DNA of 64,000 nucleotides from Megamerina dolium (taxonomy: Eukaryota; Arthropoda; Insecta; Diptera; Megamerinidae): positions 48,009,196-48,073,195 of the forward strand of contig OY978525.1 in NCBI GenBank assembly GCA_963854835.1. Reading direction: 5' to 3'. Positions 22,561 to 34,536 of this stretch are shown piece by piece; positions within the stretch are counted from its first letter, which is position 1; every line of letters starts with the position of its first letter. The notes beneath the pieces are model-generated. The model worked only from the letters and a program-made list of their open reading frames with translations, did not search any database and was not told the DNA's origin. Made by a program: the position numbers and the translations under genes.

Positions 22561-23842
22561 AGAACGAGTGCAAGAAGATCAGCGGAACGACCCAGATCTC
22601 GTAAAGATTATGGAATACAAGGAGCAGGGCATACGTCCAGATTGGCAAGAAATGGCTAATGAGAGTCCAATAGCAAAGGCATACTGGGCGCAGTGGCAAA
22701 GCCTGCACTTACGAGACGGATGTATATTCCGAACATGGGAAAGTGAAGATGGAAAAATCACATGATCTTCTAGTGGTACCCAAGGCAAGAATAAATGAAG
22801 TGATAGCTGAGTATCACAATGCCTCCAGTGGAGGGCATTTGGGAATCACCAAAACCGTCGAGAAAATAAAGAAACGATTTTATTGGGTTGGATGTCATGA
22901 CCATGTCGCTGATTGGATTCGGAAGTGTAAGCAATGTACAATGGCCAAAGGTCCCACTAAGAAAAGCCGAGGTAAGATGCACCAATACACCGTGGGTGCT
23001 CCATTCGAGCGAATTGCTATGGACATAGCTGGACCATTTCCAATAAGCAACGCAGGAAACAAGTATGTTCTAGTGGTTATGGATTACTTCAGTAAATGGC
23101 CTGAAGTATACCCCATACCAAATCAAGAAGCTAGTACAATTGCGGATGTATTCGTCAACCAATGGATTACTCGTTTTGGTGTACCGATGGAGTTACACTC
23201 AGACCAAGGTCGAAATTTCGAATCAGTTGTATTCCAAGAGATATGCCGTATGCTGGGTATATACAAAACTCGTACAACACCTTTGCATCCACAATCTGAT
23301 GGCATGGTAGAACGATTTAACCGTACCTTGGAGGAATATTTGAGAAAAGTCGTAGATAAATATCAAAGAGACTGGGATGTACATATACCAATGTTCCTCA
23401 TGGCATATAGATGCGCACAACATGATACGACGGCTTGAACAATTTTTGGAAACGAGTTAAGACTGCCAGCTGATTTAAAATTTGGAGTCGTAACACCAAC
23501 GAGATCAACCGAAGGTAATTATACTAGCGAAAAGCTGGAACAGTTGAATGAAGTACACCAGTTCATCAGAGAGCGGTCGCAGATGATAAGCGATAAGATG
23601 AAGGCCAGGTATGACTTGAAAGCAAATTCAAAAGGGTTCTATGAAGGAGAGCTTGTAATGCTTCATAATCCACAACGAAAGAAAGGCCTGTCCCCTAAAC
23701 TGCAGACTCATTGGGAAGGACCATATGAGATTATAGCAAAGATAAATGACGTAGTGTATCGTATTCAACGTGCCTGGAATAAAAGAGCAAAGTTTAAAGT
23801 AGTGTACTTGGAGCGACTTGCGCCATATCGAGGGGAAGTATA
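22561..23842 (+). pseudogene. G2 integrase, broken
   Basis: Begins with ERVQEDQRNDPDLVK in the zinc-domain leader, identical in layout to G2'. The HHCC domain (EYHNASSGGHLGITK with CKQC) and core Asp (AMDIAGPF), second Asp (HSDQGRNFES) and Glu (MVERFNRTLEEYL) are all present in 22743-23438. Breaks: a frameshift near 22760, then a stop at 23438 next to a small deletion relative to G2'. The C-terminal domain continues to 23842 with WEGPYEIIAKI. The element ends with an AAGAGGAGGGCAG tract before the 3' LTR. Confidence 0.88.
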
Positions 23843-23881
23843 AAAACTTGTTCGGGACGAACAAGGTTAAGAGGAGGGCAG

Positions 23882-24289
23882 TGTAACGAGTATCGATAGT
23901 TGTTTACTCATCATTATTGTGACTGACACTATTGGCAGCATCGAAACGAATGTCAGCAAAAAGAAATAAGCAATAACCAGATCGATAAAGGAAGATTCTG
24001 GGGTGTTGCCAACAGAGTATAAATAGAGCCAGTGTTGAGAAGTGACAATCAATCGAATTCCGAACGTGACTGCGCAAACATCTATACAGAGGCAAAAGTT
24101 GCTAGTACATTAAAGTGTTATTGTAAATAGTTGATTATAAACAGAGTTGATTGTACATAGAGATTATTAAATAAATTGTTGCTGTATATAGTTGTATAAA
24201 ATAAGTGTTGCAGTTATTACTAACAGAATCCAGTGATCGAACAAGGTAATTCAAATAGAATTAAACGCTCACAGAATAAAAACGTAACA
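23882..24289 (+). repeat. G2 3' LTR
   Basis: TGTAACGAG...AACGTAACA, preceded by the purine tract at 23869-23881. About 30 bases shorter than the 5' LTR because a stretch beside ATCGATAAAGG (near 23980) is missing. Followed by the right GTAT target copy. Confidence 0.92.
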
Positions 24290-24633
24290 GTATGTTATAT
24301 GTTCTTATGTGGGTAAATTGATATGTGGCTCGTGTTAGAAAAATGTCATATAAGCTGCCAGCTTACCGAAGGCAGTCGTTTTCAGTTGTGAGTCTTACAC
24401 CGAAGTGTTAGCGTTTAAGAAATTGTGAAATACTGCGATCGTCGAGTACTAGTGTAAGAGTGTAAGAAATTGTAAATACTGCGATCATTACGAGGCCCTC
24501 CAGTATTAGTGGAAAAGTGCAAAATCGAAAGTAACACCAGCAATAAAACGAATACCCAAAACCGCAAGTATCATTGATAAAGTTTTATTTTAGCTAACCA
24601 GTGTGATAGATTTGAAGGATATTTAGGAGCTTA
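24290..24633 (+). repeat. G1 3' LTR, right part
   Basis: Resumes the G1 LTR after G2 and matches 9212-9505, but carries about 50 extra bases (24300-24350) that the 5' copy lacks. It ends near AGGAGCTTA, where the copies diverge. Confidence 0.88.
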
Positions 24634-24654
24634 TATACCAAAGAAAATATATAT

Positions 24655-25771
<1,117 letters not shown>

Positions 25772-25786
25772 TACGCGCTATTGGTA

Positions 25787-26054
25787 TTTTCTTTTGAACG
25801 GTACCCACCTGTCGGCAAGCAATTGACAATTCTTACGACAGTAACAACTTCCCATGAAAAAGCTTCTAAAAAGAACTCTGTGACAAAGCTCAGGAAAAGT
25901 GATGTCACAAGTGTTCTGCCGTTCGGAACCGGCTAAAATAAGTAGGTCCATTCTAATACTGTCCAAAATTTAAGACGCACAACAGTAATGGAAGAGAAGC
26001 TCGGCCAATGAGCCCTTTGGGGCTTTAAGTGCCACATATTTATTTTTTTTTTTT
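25787..26054 (+). mobile_element. SINE-like retroposon with 15-bp target duplication
   Basis: A 268-base segment flanked by exact 15-mers TACGCGCTATTGGTA (25772-25786 and 26055-26069). It begins TTTTCTTTTGAACGGTACCC and ends in a T-rich tail. Homologous bodies occur at 43590-43835 and 43845-44065, where a tRNA-like head precedes the same start, so this copy appears 5'-truncated. The long target duplication and truncation indicate LINE-mediated insertion. Confidence 0.8.
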
Positions 26055-26096
26055 TACGCGCTATTGGTACATGGGTGATAATGAAGAAAATGGATG

Positions 26097-26112
26097 AGAG
26101 AGAGAGAGAGAG
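26097..26112. repeat. (GA)n microsatellite
   Basis: Short GA run in unassigned sequence between the SINE-like copy and the errantivirus leader. 26113-26346 holds only A- and T-runs and no recognised feature. Confidence 0.85.
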
Positions 26113-26346
26113 ATCAACGCAATCTGAATGTCATCGTGCCTGTCATCTACCATCTACATCGAGATGATCATCAAAATATTCGCAGTGTGTTACATGTAAG
26201 AGTATTGTGTGTTCGAAATTATTTGCGTTATAGTATGTATCTTAAAAAGTAACAAAATTATTGTAGAAACTAAATGCATAAAAAAAAAAAAAAAAAAAGA
26301 GTGAATGCCATTTTTTTTTTAATATGATAATGAAAACAGAATAAAA

Positions 26347-26639
26347 AGAGCGACGAAAGTTTAGTGCAAATATTCTCGTATCGACGCCTATCGGTACAAG
26401 TAATAGAAAAGCAACGAAAGTTCAATGCAAATATTCTCGTATCGACGCCTATCGGTACAAGTAATAAAAATTGGCTTTTATGCAAATATTATTGTTTCGG
26501 CTATACTCCATCCTTACTAGGAGTACCGACGGCTATCGGTACAGTGATATAGTCCGGAATTGAAATCAGTGGATCATACTAATACTATCTTTTTCATCTG
26601 AACACACCTGTGGTGAAGAGTATCGACGGCTATCGGTAC
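26347..26639 (+). promoter_or_regulatory. Errantivirus leader with four 20-bp dyad repeats
   Basis: GTACCGACGGCTATCGGTAC-type dyads occur at 26378-26397, 26439-26458, 26523-26542 and 26620-26639. The third has perfect 7-base arms (GTACCGA/TCGGTAC); the others have one change in the left arm. The first two sit in 61-base tandem units with GCAAATATTCTC. The position, in the untranslated leader before gag, resembles the repeat-bearing insulator region of gypsy elements, but the motif is not the known Su(Hw) site. Function unknown. Confidence 0.7.
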
Positions 26640-26763
26640 AGAGGTTCAGTTGAAACATATTTGAAAATATAGCGCTTCGCAGCCTATAAGCGAAAGTGCA
26701 CCCACTGCATTTGCATACTAAGTTCTTTGAATTCTTACTCCACTATCTCTTCTCGACACATAA

Positions 26764-27894
26764 ATGCCTAAGAATCAAAAACAGAAATCTCATTTTATAC
26801 CCTATCAATTGAGGAGATTAACTAGAAGCTTAACTTCTATCCCCGAAGAAATAACACAAAATAATTTCGACAATCAACCCTTGTCCAATTTCGAATTGAA
26901 TAATAGCAATATGTCAATTCGCAACGACCAATCAAATAGCACCCCACCGAGTCACCTGGACATTTTTAATTCTTTAAGAATCCCAAATGCCATAAAAGAC
27001 CTCCCGAGATTTGATGGCAATTCAAGACTGTTAAACGAATTCATCAACAATGTTGAAGAGATCCTCCTCTATATTAGAGGTACGGACAATACCCCGTATG
27101 GACAAATACTCCTATGAGCCATCAGGAACAAAATCGAGGGACAAGCAAATGAGATTCTCAATATGTACGGCACCGCGCTGAACTGGGATGATATTAAGAC
27201 GAACCTTATATTACATTATGCCGACAAACGTACGGAAACGTCACTCATTAGAGACCTGCATAATACTATGCAGGTTGATAAAACTGTGGAAAGCATTTAC
27301 GGCAAAATAATTGAATTACAGTCCGCACTGTGCAACAACATCCTACTGCATGAACCGGACTCAAATGTAGTAAGGGCAAAGAAAGACCTTTACGCTGATA
27401 TGTGTCTTAACTCGTTCCTCAGTGGTCTCAAGGAGCCGCTTGGATCTAGAATTAGAACTATGCAACCAGATTCCTTAGCCACCGCCCTAGCGTTCTGTAT
27501 AAAGGAACAGAACATTTCTTATCAAAGACAATCTTACCAAAATCACAATAATTACCGGAATAATTCAAATAAATTCTATAACAATAACCCAAACAGAACG
27601 CAAAATCGCAATCAACCATACCCACAAAATTCATATGGGAAATATCCTAACAATAGCAACAATAATCAAGGAAACCAAAATCCTTTTAACAATAGAATGA
27701 TTAAAAATATGCCTCATAACGAATCAGGAATTCACAGAACAAATGCAACAAATTTTAATTTCAATAAAATAAATAACCATCAATCAACGATCACCCTGGA
27801 TCGGTACTTCGACAACGACGTTAACAATCTCACCAACATACAGGAAGAACAAAATTTTCCCGACTCAGCCTCGGAGACCCAACCGGCTACATAG
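26764..27894 (+). pseudogene. Errantivirus Gag, one stop codon
   Basis: One frame of about 377 codons interrupted by a single TGA at 27115-27117. The N-terminal half has a RIPNAIKDLPRFDGN block like other errantivirus Gags. The middle has the capsid-like ETSLIRDLHNTMQ region. The C-terminal third is Asn/Gln/Pro-rich without a CCHC knuckle, as is usual in this group. It ends overlapping pol, which is in the -1 frame, compatible with ribosomal frameshifting as in gypsy relatives. The ATG at 26764 follows the leader repeats. Confidence 0.8.
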
Positions 27895-28262
27895 AATTCA
27901 ATAGACACGGAGATACCCTACGATATATAACAATATCCTCTCCTTTTGGTAGAGATATCAGATTCCTCTTAGATACAGGGGCCTCCACAAGCTTTATCAA
28001 CCCTGAGTATATACCCCCAGACAAACAACAAAAATGTGAGCAGGTAACAATCTCAACTGCATTCAAAAAACACACAATCAGTGAACAAATAACTCTACCA
28101 ATTTTCGAAGAATTCAACCAAAGTGGTTCATTGAGGTTTCTATTATTTAAATTCCACAATTATTTTGACGGGCTCCTTGGATTAGACGCGTTAAGGTTAT
28201 TAGGCGCCAAAATTAATTTAACGACTCAAACACTATCAACAATAAATGCGGTTAATGATATC
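27895..28262 (+). pseudogene. Errantivirus protease, 3' end cut by Jockey
   Basis: The -1 frame after gag encodes an aspartic protease with RFLLDTGASTSFIN (catalytic motif) near 27960-28000 and the LLGLDALRLLGAKI block near 28170-28210. This is the complete core of a retropepsin. The frame runs into the poly-T of Jockey copy 2. The coding frame continues on the far side of that insertion from 30592, supporting a simple insertion at this point. Confidence 0.85.
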
Positions 28263-28432
28263 AAACTTTTTTTTTTTTTTTTTTTTTTTTTTGTTAGCTT
28301 ATTTTTTTTTTATTGAATCTTTCTTAAATACAAGAAACTAACAATAAGTATTCAAATCTTACAAACTAAATAAAACTATGTGATATCCCCTACGTTCCAT
28401 CACAATTTGGTGAGTCGCGAGATGTAGCAATT

Positions 28433-29887
28433 TTACAGCATATTCAGTGTGTCTTTTCTTTTTAATCGACGATGGCCCTTGCTCAGCAACAATTGCCTAG
28501 CAAGGGGATTCGGATGATTGTGTAATTTTTGAATGTAGCTTCTGCAGGACATTGCAACTTCCTCAGAAATTGTGGATACATTTAAATCTCGATGGATGTT
28601 AACGTTCCTCATATACCAAGGCGCGTTTACAATAATTCGCAGACACTTGGATTGTATTCGCTGCAATTTTTCGATATTAGAGGGAGATGCGGTGCCCCAA
28701 AACTGAATACCATAAGTCCAGATTGGTTTCAGGATTGCTTTATATAATAGTACTTTGTATTCAAGATTCAACTTTGATCTTTTGTGTAACAGCCTCCATA
28801 ACTGATTCATTTTAAGCTTGATCTGAGTTTTCTTTGCCTCTATGTGATTTTTCCATGTCAGCCTTCTGTCGAGGTGAATACCCAAATACTTTGTTGAGGA
28901 ACATTGTGGAACTGATTGGCCATTAATTTTAAGTGGGGGACATGTATCTAGCCTTAGCGTGAAGGTTACATGTACGCTCTTTGATTCATTGACTTTTATA
29001 CGCCATTTTGCTAGCCAGATTTCGAGAGAATCGACATGAGTCTGCAGGAGTTTAGTAGCTTCTATGGGGTTAGAGCGAGAGCACAATATTGCCGTATCAT
29101 CAGCAAAGGTCGATATGAATGTATAGTTATTGTTGGGCATATCTGAAGTGTATAAGAGATACAGTAAGGGACCCAAAACGCTTCCTGGAGGAACGCCAGC
29201 GTGAATATCCAATGGATTTGTTGTGTAATCTTTGTGATGTACGAGAAATTGTCTTTTCGTGAGGTAGCTACTAAGCAATGAGGAGACATTTGCAGGCAGT
29301 AATAGTTTGAGTTTGTAAATAAGGCCATCGTGCCATACTTTATCGAAAGCTTGAGTGATATCAAGAAAGACAGCTGAGCAATACTTTTTTTCTTCAAAAG
29401 TGTTCCTTATCAGAGTTACAATGCGGTGGACTTGTTCTATTGTGCCGTGCTGTTTTCTAAATCCAAACTGATGTTGAGGAATCAGTTGGTTGAGATTAAT
29501 AAATGGAGTTATATTCATGACAAGTAGCTTTTCGAATACTTTAGAAAGCAGAGGCAGGAGGCTGATAGGTCTGTACGATGCAACTTTTGTAGGGTCTTTT
29601 CCTGGTTTTGCTATCATAATAATTTTTGAAGTTTTCCAGCATTTGGGATAGTGTTTAATACGAAGGATAGCATTGAAAATGTGCATCAGATGAATTACTG
29701 AAGCCGGAGGTAGCTCTTTTATCATTTTACCGGTAATTTTATCTGGACCAGGTGATTTTTTTGGGTTTAAATCTTTATAAATTGCTTTGAATATGTCCTT
29801 TTTTTTAATTTTGAGCGTTATTGAGCAAGGTTGAGAAGTTAATATTGGTAATGAGGACTGTGAAGAGGGTGGATTGGGTGTAAACAC
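28433..29887 (-). pseudogene. Jockey copy 2 reverse transcriptase, open frame
   Basis: 484-codon frame covering the whole RT and the C-terminal region of ORF2. Fingers block with KSPGPDKITGKMIK near residue 46, ASYRPISLLPLLSKVFEKLL, the FGFRKQHGT block, AVFLDITQAFDKVWHDGL (first catalytic Asp), AGVPPGSVLGP and STFADDTAIL (catalytic Asp pair, DNA about 29091-29112), then thumb and connection blocks to the natural stop. The catalytic residues are intact. It lacks the endonuclease in frame, so it is counted as a pseudogene, but RT activity cannot be excluded. Confidence 0.88.
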
Positions 29888-29892
29888 ACTTT

Positions 29893-30590
29893 TTAGGTGG
29901 TCTGCAAACCCTTCTCACAGTTGCTTCTAGCCCAATTACCGTCACTCAAACGGATGGGGGAATCAGTGAGAATTGGCCGATTTGATTTTTTTGCTGATTT
30001 CCACAAAGAGTAGTCTGACGCTTCACCAGGTGTTAATTTCGCTATGTGCTCTTCTAACTCTTTGTTGTTTTTATTTTTTAAGGCTTGCTTTAACTTTCGA
30101 GTGCAGTGCTGTAGCTGTGTTTTCAGATTCGGTGATCTGAATTCTTGCCATTGTCTTCGGAGTCTTCTTTTCTGTCTTACTAGCAATTCAATATCGGCTG
30201 GTGTGTATGGGCTATAGTTTGATTGCTTGCATACCTTTGTGCAGGTGGCTGAGCTGAGAGCTAATGAGAGCAGCTGGTTGAATTTTTCGAGTGCTGAGTC
30301 TACATCGTGTCCATTTCTTAATACAGTACTCAGAGGAAGATGGGAATTTATATATTTCTTGAATTTCAAGCAGCCTATTTTCTTTCTAACGCAATTGCCT
30401 TGGGGGCTTGGTGATTTGATAGATATTACCGTGGCTGAGTGGTCAGATGATAGATAATAATTACACTCTGTAGAGATATTTTCCATCTGCAAACCTTTGG
30501 CGACTCCAAAGTCTATGAGATCGGGTATTTTCCTCTTGTCCGTCGGCCAATATGTCGGTTGACCATTTGAAATAACATCGTAGCCGTGGT
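29893..30590 (-). pseudogene. Jockey copy 2 endonuclease end and linker
   Basis: The frame 30492-29893 covers the last endonuclease block (SSDHSAT) and the basic linker with YTPADIELLVRQKRRLRRQW. It ends at an out-of-frame stop just before the RT frame; the correct-frame FADHLKS continues into RT, so one frameshift separates them. Copy 1 shares this frameshift. The catalytic N-terminal blocks are missing because of the 5' truncation. Confidence 0.85.
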
Positions 30591-30591
30591 T

Positions 30592-31345
30592 AAACCTAAT
30601 TTATCATCGGGACAAATTATAATTCCTGAGAATTCAAAAATCATAGCTAAACTTCCAGTCGACGTTCAAACCGCTAACATGGATTATGAGTCTCAAAGAG
30701 CCAAACTCGAAACTGGTTAGATGGCGACTTCGACTCGAAGAATTCGACTATGAAGTAGTGTATAAAAAAGGAAAATGGAACACGAATGCTGATGCACTGA
30801 GCCGTATTAAAATTGACAATCCAGACTGCACATACCAAGAGTTAAATACCAATGATAATGCAGACGGAACGATAACAAGCACGGCTAACAGCGCAAATGA
30901 AAATTTGAACGACGGAATCCAAATATCCGAAAAACCACTCAACCAATTCAACCTTCAGATGATACTGGAAGCAAACGATAAAGGCTCACCAATGACAGTC
31001 CAAACAATATTTAAAAACCTACAAAGGAGAACTATAAGAAGACCAATATTCAATGAAGAGACAACAATGGAAATATTCAAAAAATTTCTACCAACTAACA
31101 GAGTCACTGCTATTTTTTCAGACGATGATATATTCTGAGTAGTACAGTCTATCTTTTCCAAATATTTTTCCCACAGCGGATCATTCCGTGTCATTCGTTG
31201 TAAAGAGATTCTCAGGGATATTACATTAGAGGATGAACAAGAACAGTTAATCCGCAATTACCATGAAAAATTGAATCACAGAGGAATAGACGAATGCTTT
31301 CTTCACTTAAAAAGAGAGATATACTTCCCAATATATACTCAAGGA
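30592..31345 (+). pseudogene. Errantivirus pol remnant: RNase H end and integrase zinc domain
   Basis: Just right of Jockey copy 2 about 30 codons of the post-protease region remain. The sequence then jumps near 30690 to the last RNase H block (LVRWRLRLEEFDYEVVYKKG, then NADALSR). RT and most of RNase H, about 400 residues in relatives, are gone. From 30830 the linker SEKPLNQFNLQ leads past a TGA (31136-31138) to an integrase N-terminal domain (YHEKLNHRGI, then LKREIYFP). It is cut near 31345. Confidence 0.8.
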
Positions 31346-31781
31346 ACACAAGTTGTCTACTGACCATGACGAAATGCTTACTGAAACTCTCATAACATAT
31401 AACAACGCCATCTTTTCCTTGACCAGACATACTCCCTATGAACTTTTTTTTGGAAGGCCATATAAATTTCTGAAAACCTTAAAGTCTACGAATGAACACG
31501 ATTATTTATCCAAATTAAACAAATTCATTGGAAAATTATACCCAGAAATTAAGGGAAGAGTAGAAAATACTACTCGAACAAGATTAGACAACTTAAATAC
31601 GACAAGAGAACCTGCGGAAGATTACAATGAAGGGGATATCGTATTCAGAAAAGAAGCTAGACGTAATAAGTTGACACCTAGATTTTCTAAACACACGATA
31701 TCAGGAAATAATAAGGTTACTGTTTTGACTGTTCAAAGAAGAAAAATGCATAAAGGCAAGTTGAGAAAGAGAAATAAATGA
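31346..31781 (+). pseudogene. Errantivirus integrase C-terminal part
   Basis: Frame with ETLITYNNAIFSLTRHTPYELFFGR, the conserved end of the gypsy-type integrase core, and a basic C-terminal domain. The two catalytic Asp blocks and probably the Glu are missing because the sequence jumps from the zinc domain to this point near 31346. The stop at 31779-31781 precedes the env region by about 90 bases. Confidence 0.8.
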
Positions 31782-31873
31782 AAACAATTAAATATTTAAA
31801 GATATAAAGTAATAATTAAAACGGCATACACCAATTTCTGACATATAATATTAGTAGCACTAAGCCTAAATAT

Positions 31874-33563
31874 ATGTATTTCTTTTTTTTTCTCGCCAGA
31901 CTAACAATTGGCTCCACACAATTCATCGAAATACATAACCTACCTAATAACCACACAATACTACCTTTACACCTAGGAACGTCGAGGACTATCACTAACT
32001 ATACTAATCTCATTCACATAATTAAGCTCAACGATTATGAACACAATATCGCAAATATCTACGAAACCCTCAACACATTAGAAAACCAAACGACAAACAC
32101 AAATTTATTACACATAACCAAATTAAAACTCAAGGAATTACACGACAAACTATCAACACTCATTCCAATGAAAAGATATAAAAGAGGATTAATCAACGGT
32201 TTAGGATCAGCGATAAAATTCATTACCGGTAACATGGACGCACAAGACGCCCAGGAAATTAATAAACAAATAGAAATTCTTACACTCAACACAAACAATC
32301 TAACAAATACAATGCAAACCCAACACACAATTAACTTCCAACTAATCAGTAGATTTAAGAACATAACCGATCACATAAATACAGATCAAAGAATCATAAA
32401 AACATTTATAGAACGCTCAGCAAACAAAATTAAACAGGAAGAAGATATACTTGCCGAGATCCAATATCTCAATCAAATAAATTTCAATATCGATTTATTA
32501 AATAATCATTTATCTAATATAGCTAAGGCAATATTGTTAAGTAGATTAAACATCGTACCAAAACTATTGTTATCAATAAACGAACTGAAAGAAATTGAAG
32601 ATCACTTAATTAAACAAGATCACAGAGTCGAAGCTTTAGAACAATTATATGAACTTTTAAGTATGCAAGCATATTATAATAACTCGAATGTTATTTTTAA
32701 TATACGTATTCCTAACTTGTCACCAGAAAAATATTCCCTATACCATGTAATTCCTCTTCCTATTAATAACACTAAACTTATAATTACCAAATCTTTTGTA
32801 AACTATAACGCAAATACAATACCTTAACGCACCTTGCCCAAAAATAGAATCCACATACTTTTGCCTCGAATTAAAAGCAGAACCCAACACAGCGGATTCA
32901 AACTGCATTGGAAAACTAATGAGAAACGAACCAGCTCACTGTTCACTCCAAGATGTCGGACGCATAGAATCCATCTCCCAGCCAGAACCGAACTTCATCC
33001 TATACATTAACGCTCCAACCACTCGAATTAAATCAACCTGCAGCATCAAAGAAACAGTAATACAAAACGCCGCGTTGCTGCACTTTAAAAATTGCAACGT
33101 CGAGGTAAACGGTATCACCTACGAAGATGACCACGAAATATTCTGGGATGAAATTCATGTTCCACCTCTATCCCCTAACAAGATCCAAACCAACACAACA
33201 TTTGAAATACTCAACTTACAAAAACTAAAGGAATATAACTTCGAGACAGAATCAAAACTGCAAGCCTTTAAAATAGAGACAAATGTGCGGCATCACTTTA
33301 CTTCAGCATCGATAACCATTCTAGTACTTACAACACTACTAATCGCAATCCTCATCCTTAGAAGACCCAACAAGGAACAAACACTACCAACACTGCAATC
33401 TTTCGCTCCTGCCCCAATGACTTCATTATGGCCGTCGCTCTACTTTAAGGGGGGAGAAGTTAGCGTTTTAGCGATCGTTGACACTTCCGAATCAACTCAT
33501 GTGCAATATCACATTATCAGCAATACTAACAGTTGCACAACAATAACCAGACAGATTTCCTAG
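31874..33563 (+). pseudogene. env: Errantivirus envelope glycoprotein, frameshifted
   Basis: Two frames, 31874-32827 and 32919-33563, together correspond to the insect errantivirus Env, a membrane fusion protein. Visible features: an apparent hydrophobic start (the normal start is a spliced product, so the first ATG may be artificial), a furin-like basic site at residues 100-105 followed by a glycine-containing hydrophobic fusion-peptide-like segment, and coiled-coil heptads. A C-terminal hydrophobic membrane span lies around 33300-33355 with a short tail. A frameshift near 32820 breaks it. Described only as a defective relic. Confidence 0.8.
33446..33458 (+). other. Errantivirus polypurine tract
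   Basis: TAAGGGGGGAGA-type purine run directly before the LTR start AGTTAGCG at 33459, as in gypsy relatives. It lies inside the distal env frame. Confidence 0.75.
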
Positions 33564-33690
33564 TAATTAAGCATAAGCATAATTAATAATCAAGTCACTA
33601 TACTTTCTTTAGAAAAGCATATTAAAATAAGTTATCAATATCAAGTTCAATTCAATAAACGAGTAGTACAGTTTTGGTGTTAAAGTTAAT
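33459..33690 (+). repeat. Errantivirus 3' LTR
   Basis: Starts AGTTAGCG and probably ends GTTAAAGTTAAT near 33690, with AATAAA at about 33653. No second copy was found upstream of gag, so the end point is an estimate from the errantivirus habit of AGT...ending LTRs. Confidence 0.55.
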
Positions 33691-33784
33691 AAAATATATA
33701 TTTTTGGTTATTGCATACATCAATAACATAAGTCGCGTCGCACGCATTGACAACGAGAGACCACCAAGACCTGACGCTGATGTA

Positions 33785-34147
<363 letters not shown>

Positions 34148-34536
34148 CCAAAGCAGAGAATGAAACGAAAATAATATATGAAACAGTAGCAACGTCTTCG
34201 TGTGTTTGCACATTGCTTTTTCTTCACTTTACATAGAGTTTGAACCAGTAACATTAGTTGCTGATATTTCTAAAATCTATTCCAAATATATGAAAATCAT
34301 TCATTGAAGCTGTTCAGGTGGTAATCAAACACTTCACAACAGTAGAACACTGCATGAACGCAACACCAACTTGTATATTGTTTTGGTGCTATTTTGGTTT
34401 ATTCATGATTTATATTAAATATTACAAATATTAAATATTACAGTATTCTTACACTTGTGTTTTTTGTCCAAACAAGATATACTCGCTCACAAGTGCAACC
34501 AAAAATAAACTAATTAACATACGATTCAACTATACT

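Larger units (their letters stand above)
15680..24289 (+). mobile_element. Ty3/gypsy element G2 inside G1 LTR
   Basis: Two flanking LTRs (15680-16116 and 23882-24289) begin TGTAACGAG and end AACGTAACA, with GTAT on both outer sides (15676-15679, 24290-24293). The tRNA-Leu primer site, gag, protease and integrase are present. RT and RNase H are gone, replaced by a minus-strand BEL element. The 9.2-kb LTR gives the empty site with a single GTAT. A second family copy (G2') lies at 58347-62109 in reverse. The family resembles the mdg3/blastopia type by primer choice; this is tentative. Confidence 0.92.
8835..24633 (+). mobile_element. Ty3/gypsy element G1 (host of nested G2)
   Basis: Plus-strand LTR retrotransposon. 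The 5' LTR-like copy (8835-9505) and the 3' copy (15291-15679 plus 24290-24633) align closely, with five differences over the first ~370 bases. Between them lie degraded protease tail, RT, RNase H and integrase, then a long non-coding 3' region and a purine-rich tract. Gag and the primer site are missing: the LTR joins directly to pol. G2 is inserted in the 3' LTR. The lineage looks 412/mdg1-like from the integrase, which is tentative. Confidence 0.85.
28267..30591 (-). mobile_element. Jockey-clade LINE, copy 2 (5'-truncated)
   Basis: Minus-strand LINE with its tail as the T-run from 28267. It is truncated within the endonuclease at about 30591, where copy 1 continues (position 4424 onward). 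AAAC lies on both sides (28263-28266 and 30592-30595), a short putative target duplication. Near-identical to copy 1 where both exist, but with an uninterrupted RT frame, so probably younger. Confidence 0.9.
26347..33690 (+). mobile_element. Errantivirus-like gypsy relic (gag, partial pol, env, 3' LTR)
   Basis: Plus-strand endogenous retrovirus-like element of insects. In order: leader with repeated dyads, gag, protease, a tiny pol remnant, end of RNase H with integrase N-terminus, integrase C-terminus, env, polypurine tract and one LTR. RT and the integrase core are deleted and Jockey copy 2 is inserted after the protease. No 5' LTR matching the 3' LTR is seen upstream. Multiple stops make it defective. 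Confidence 0.85.
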
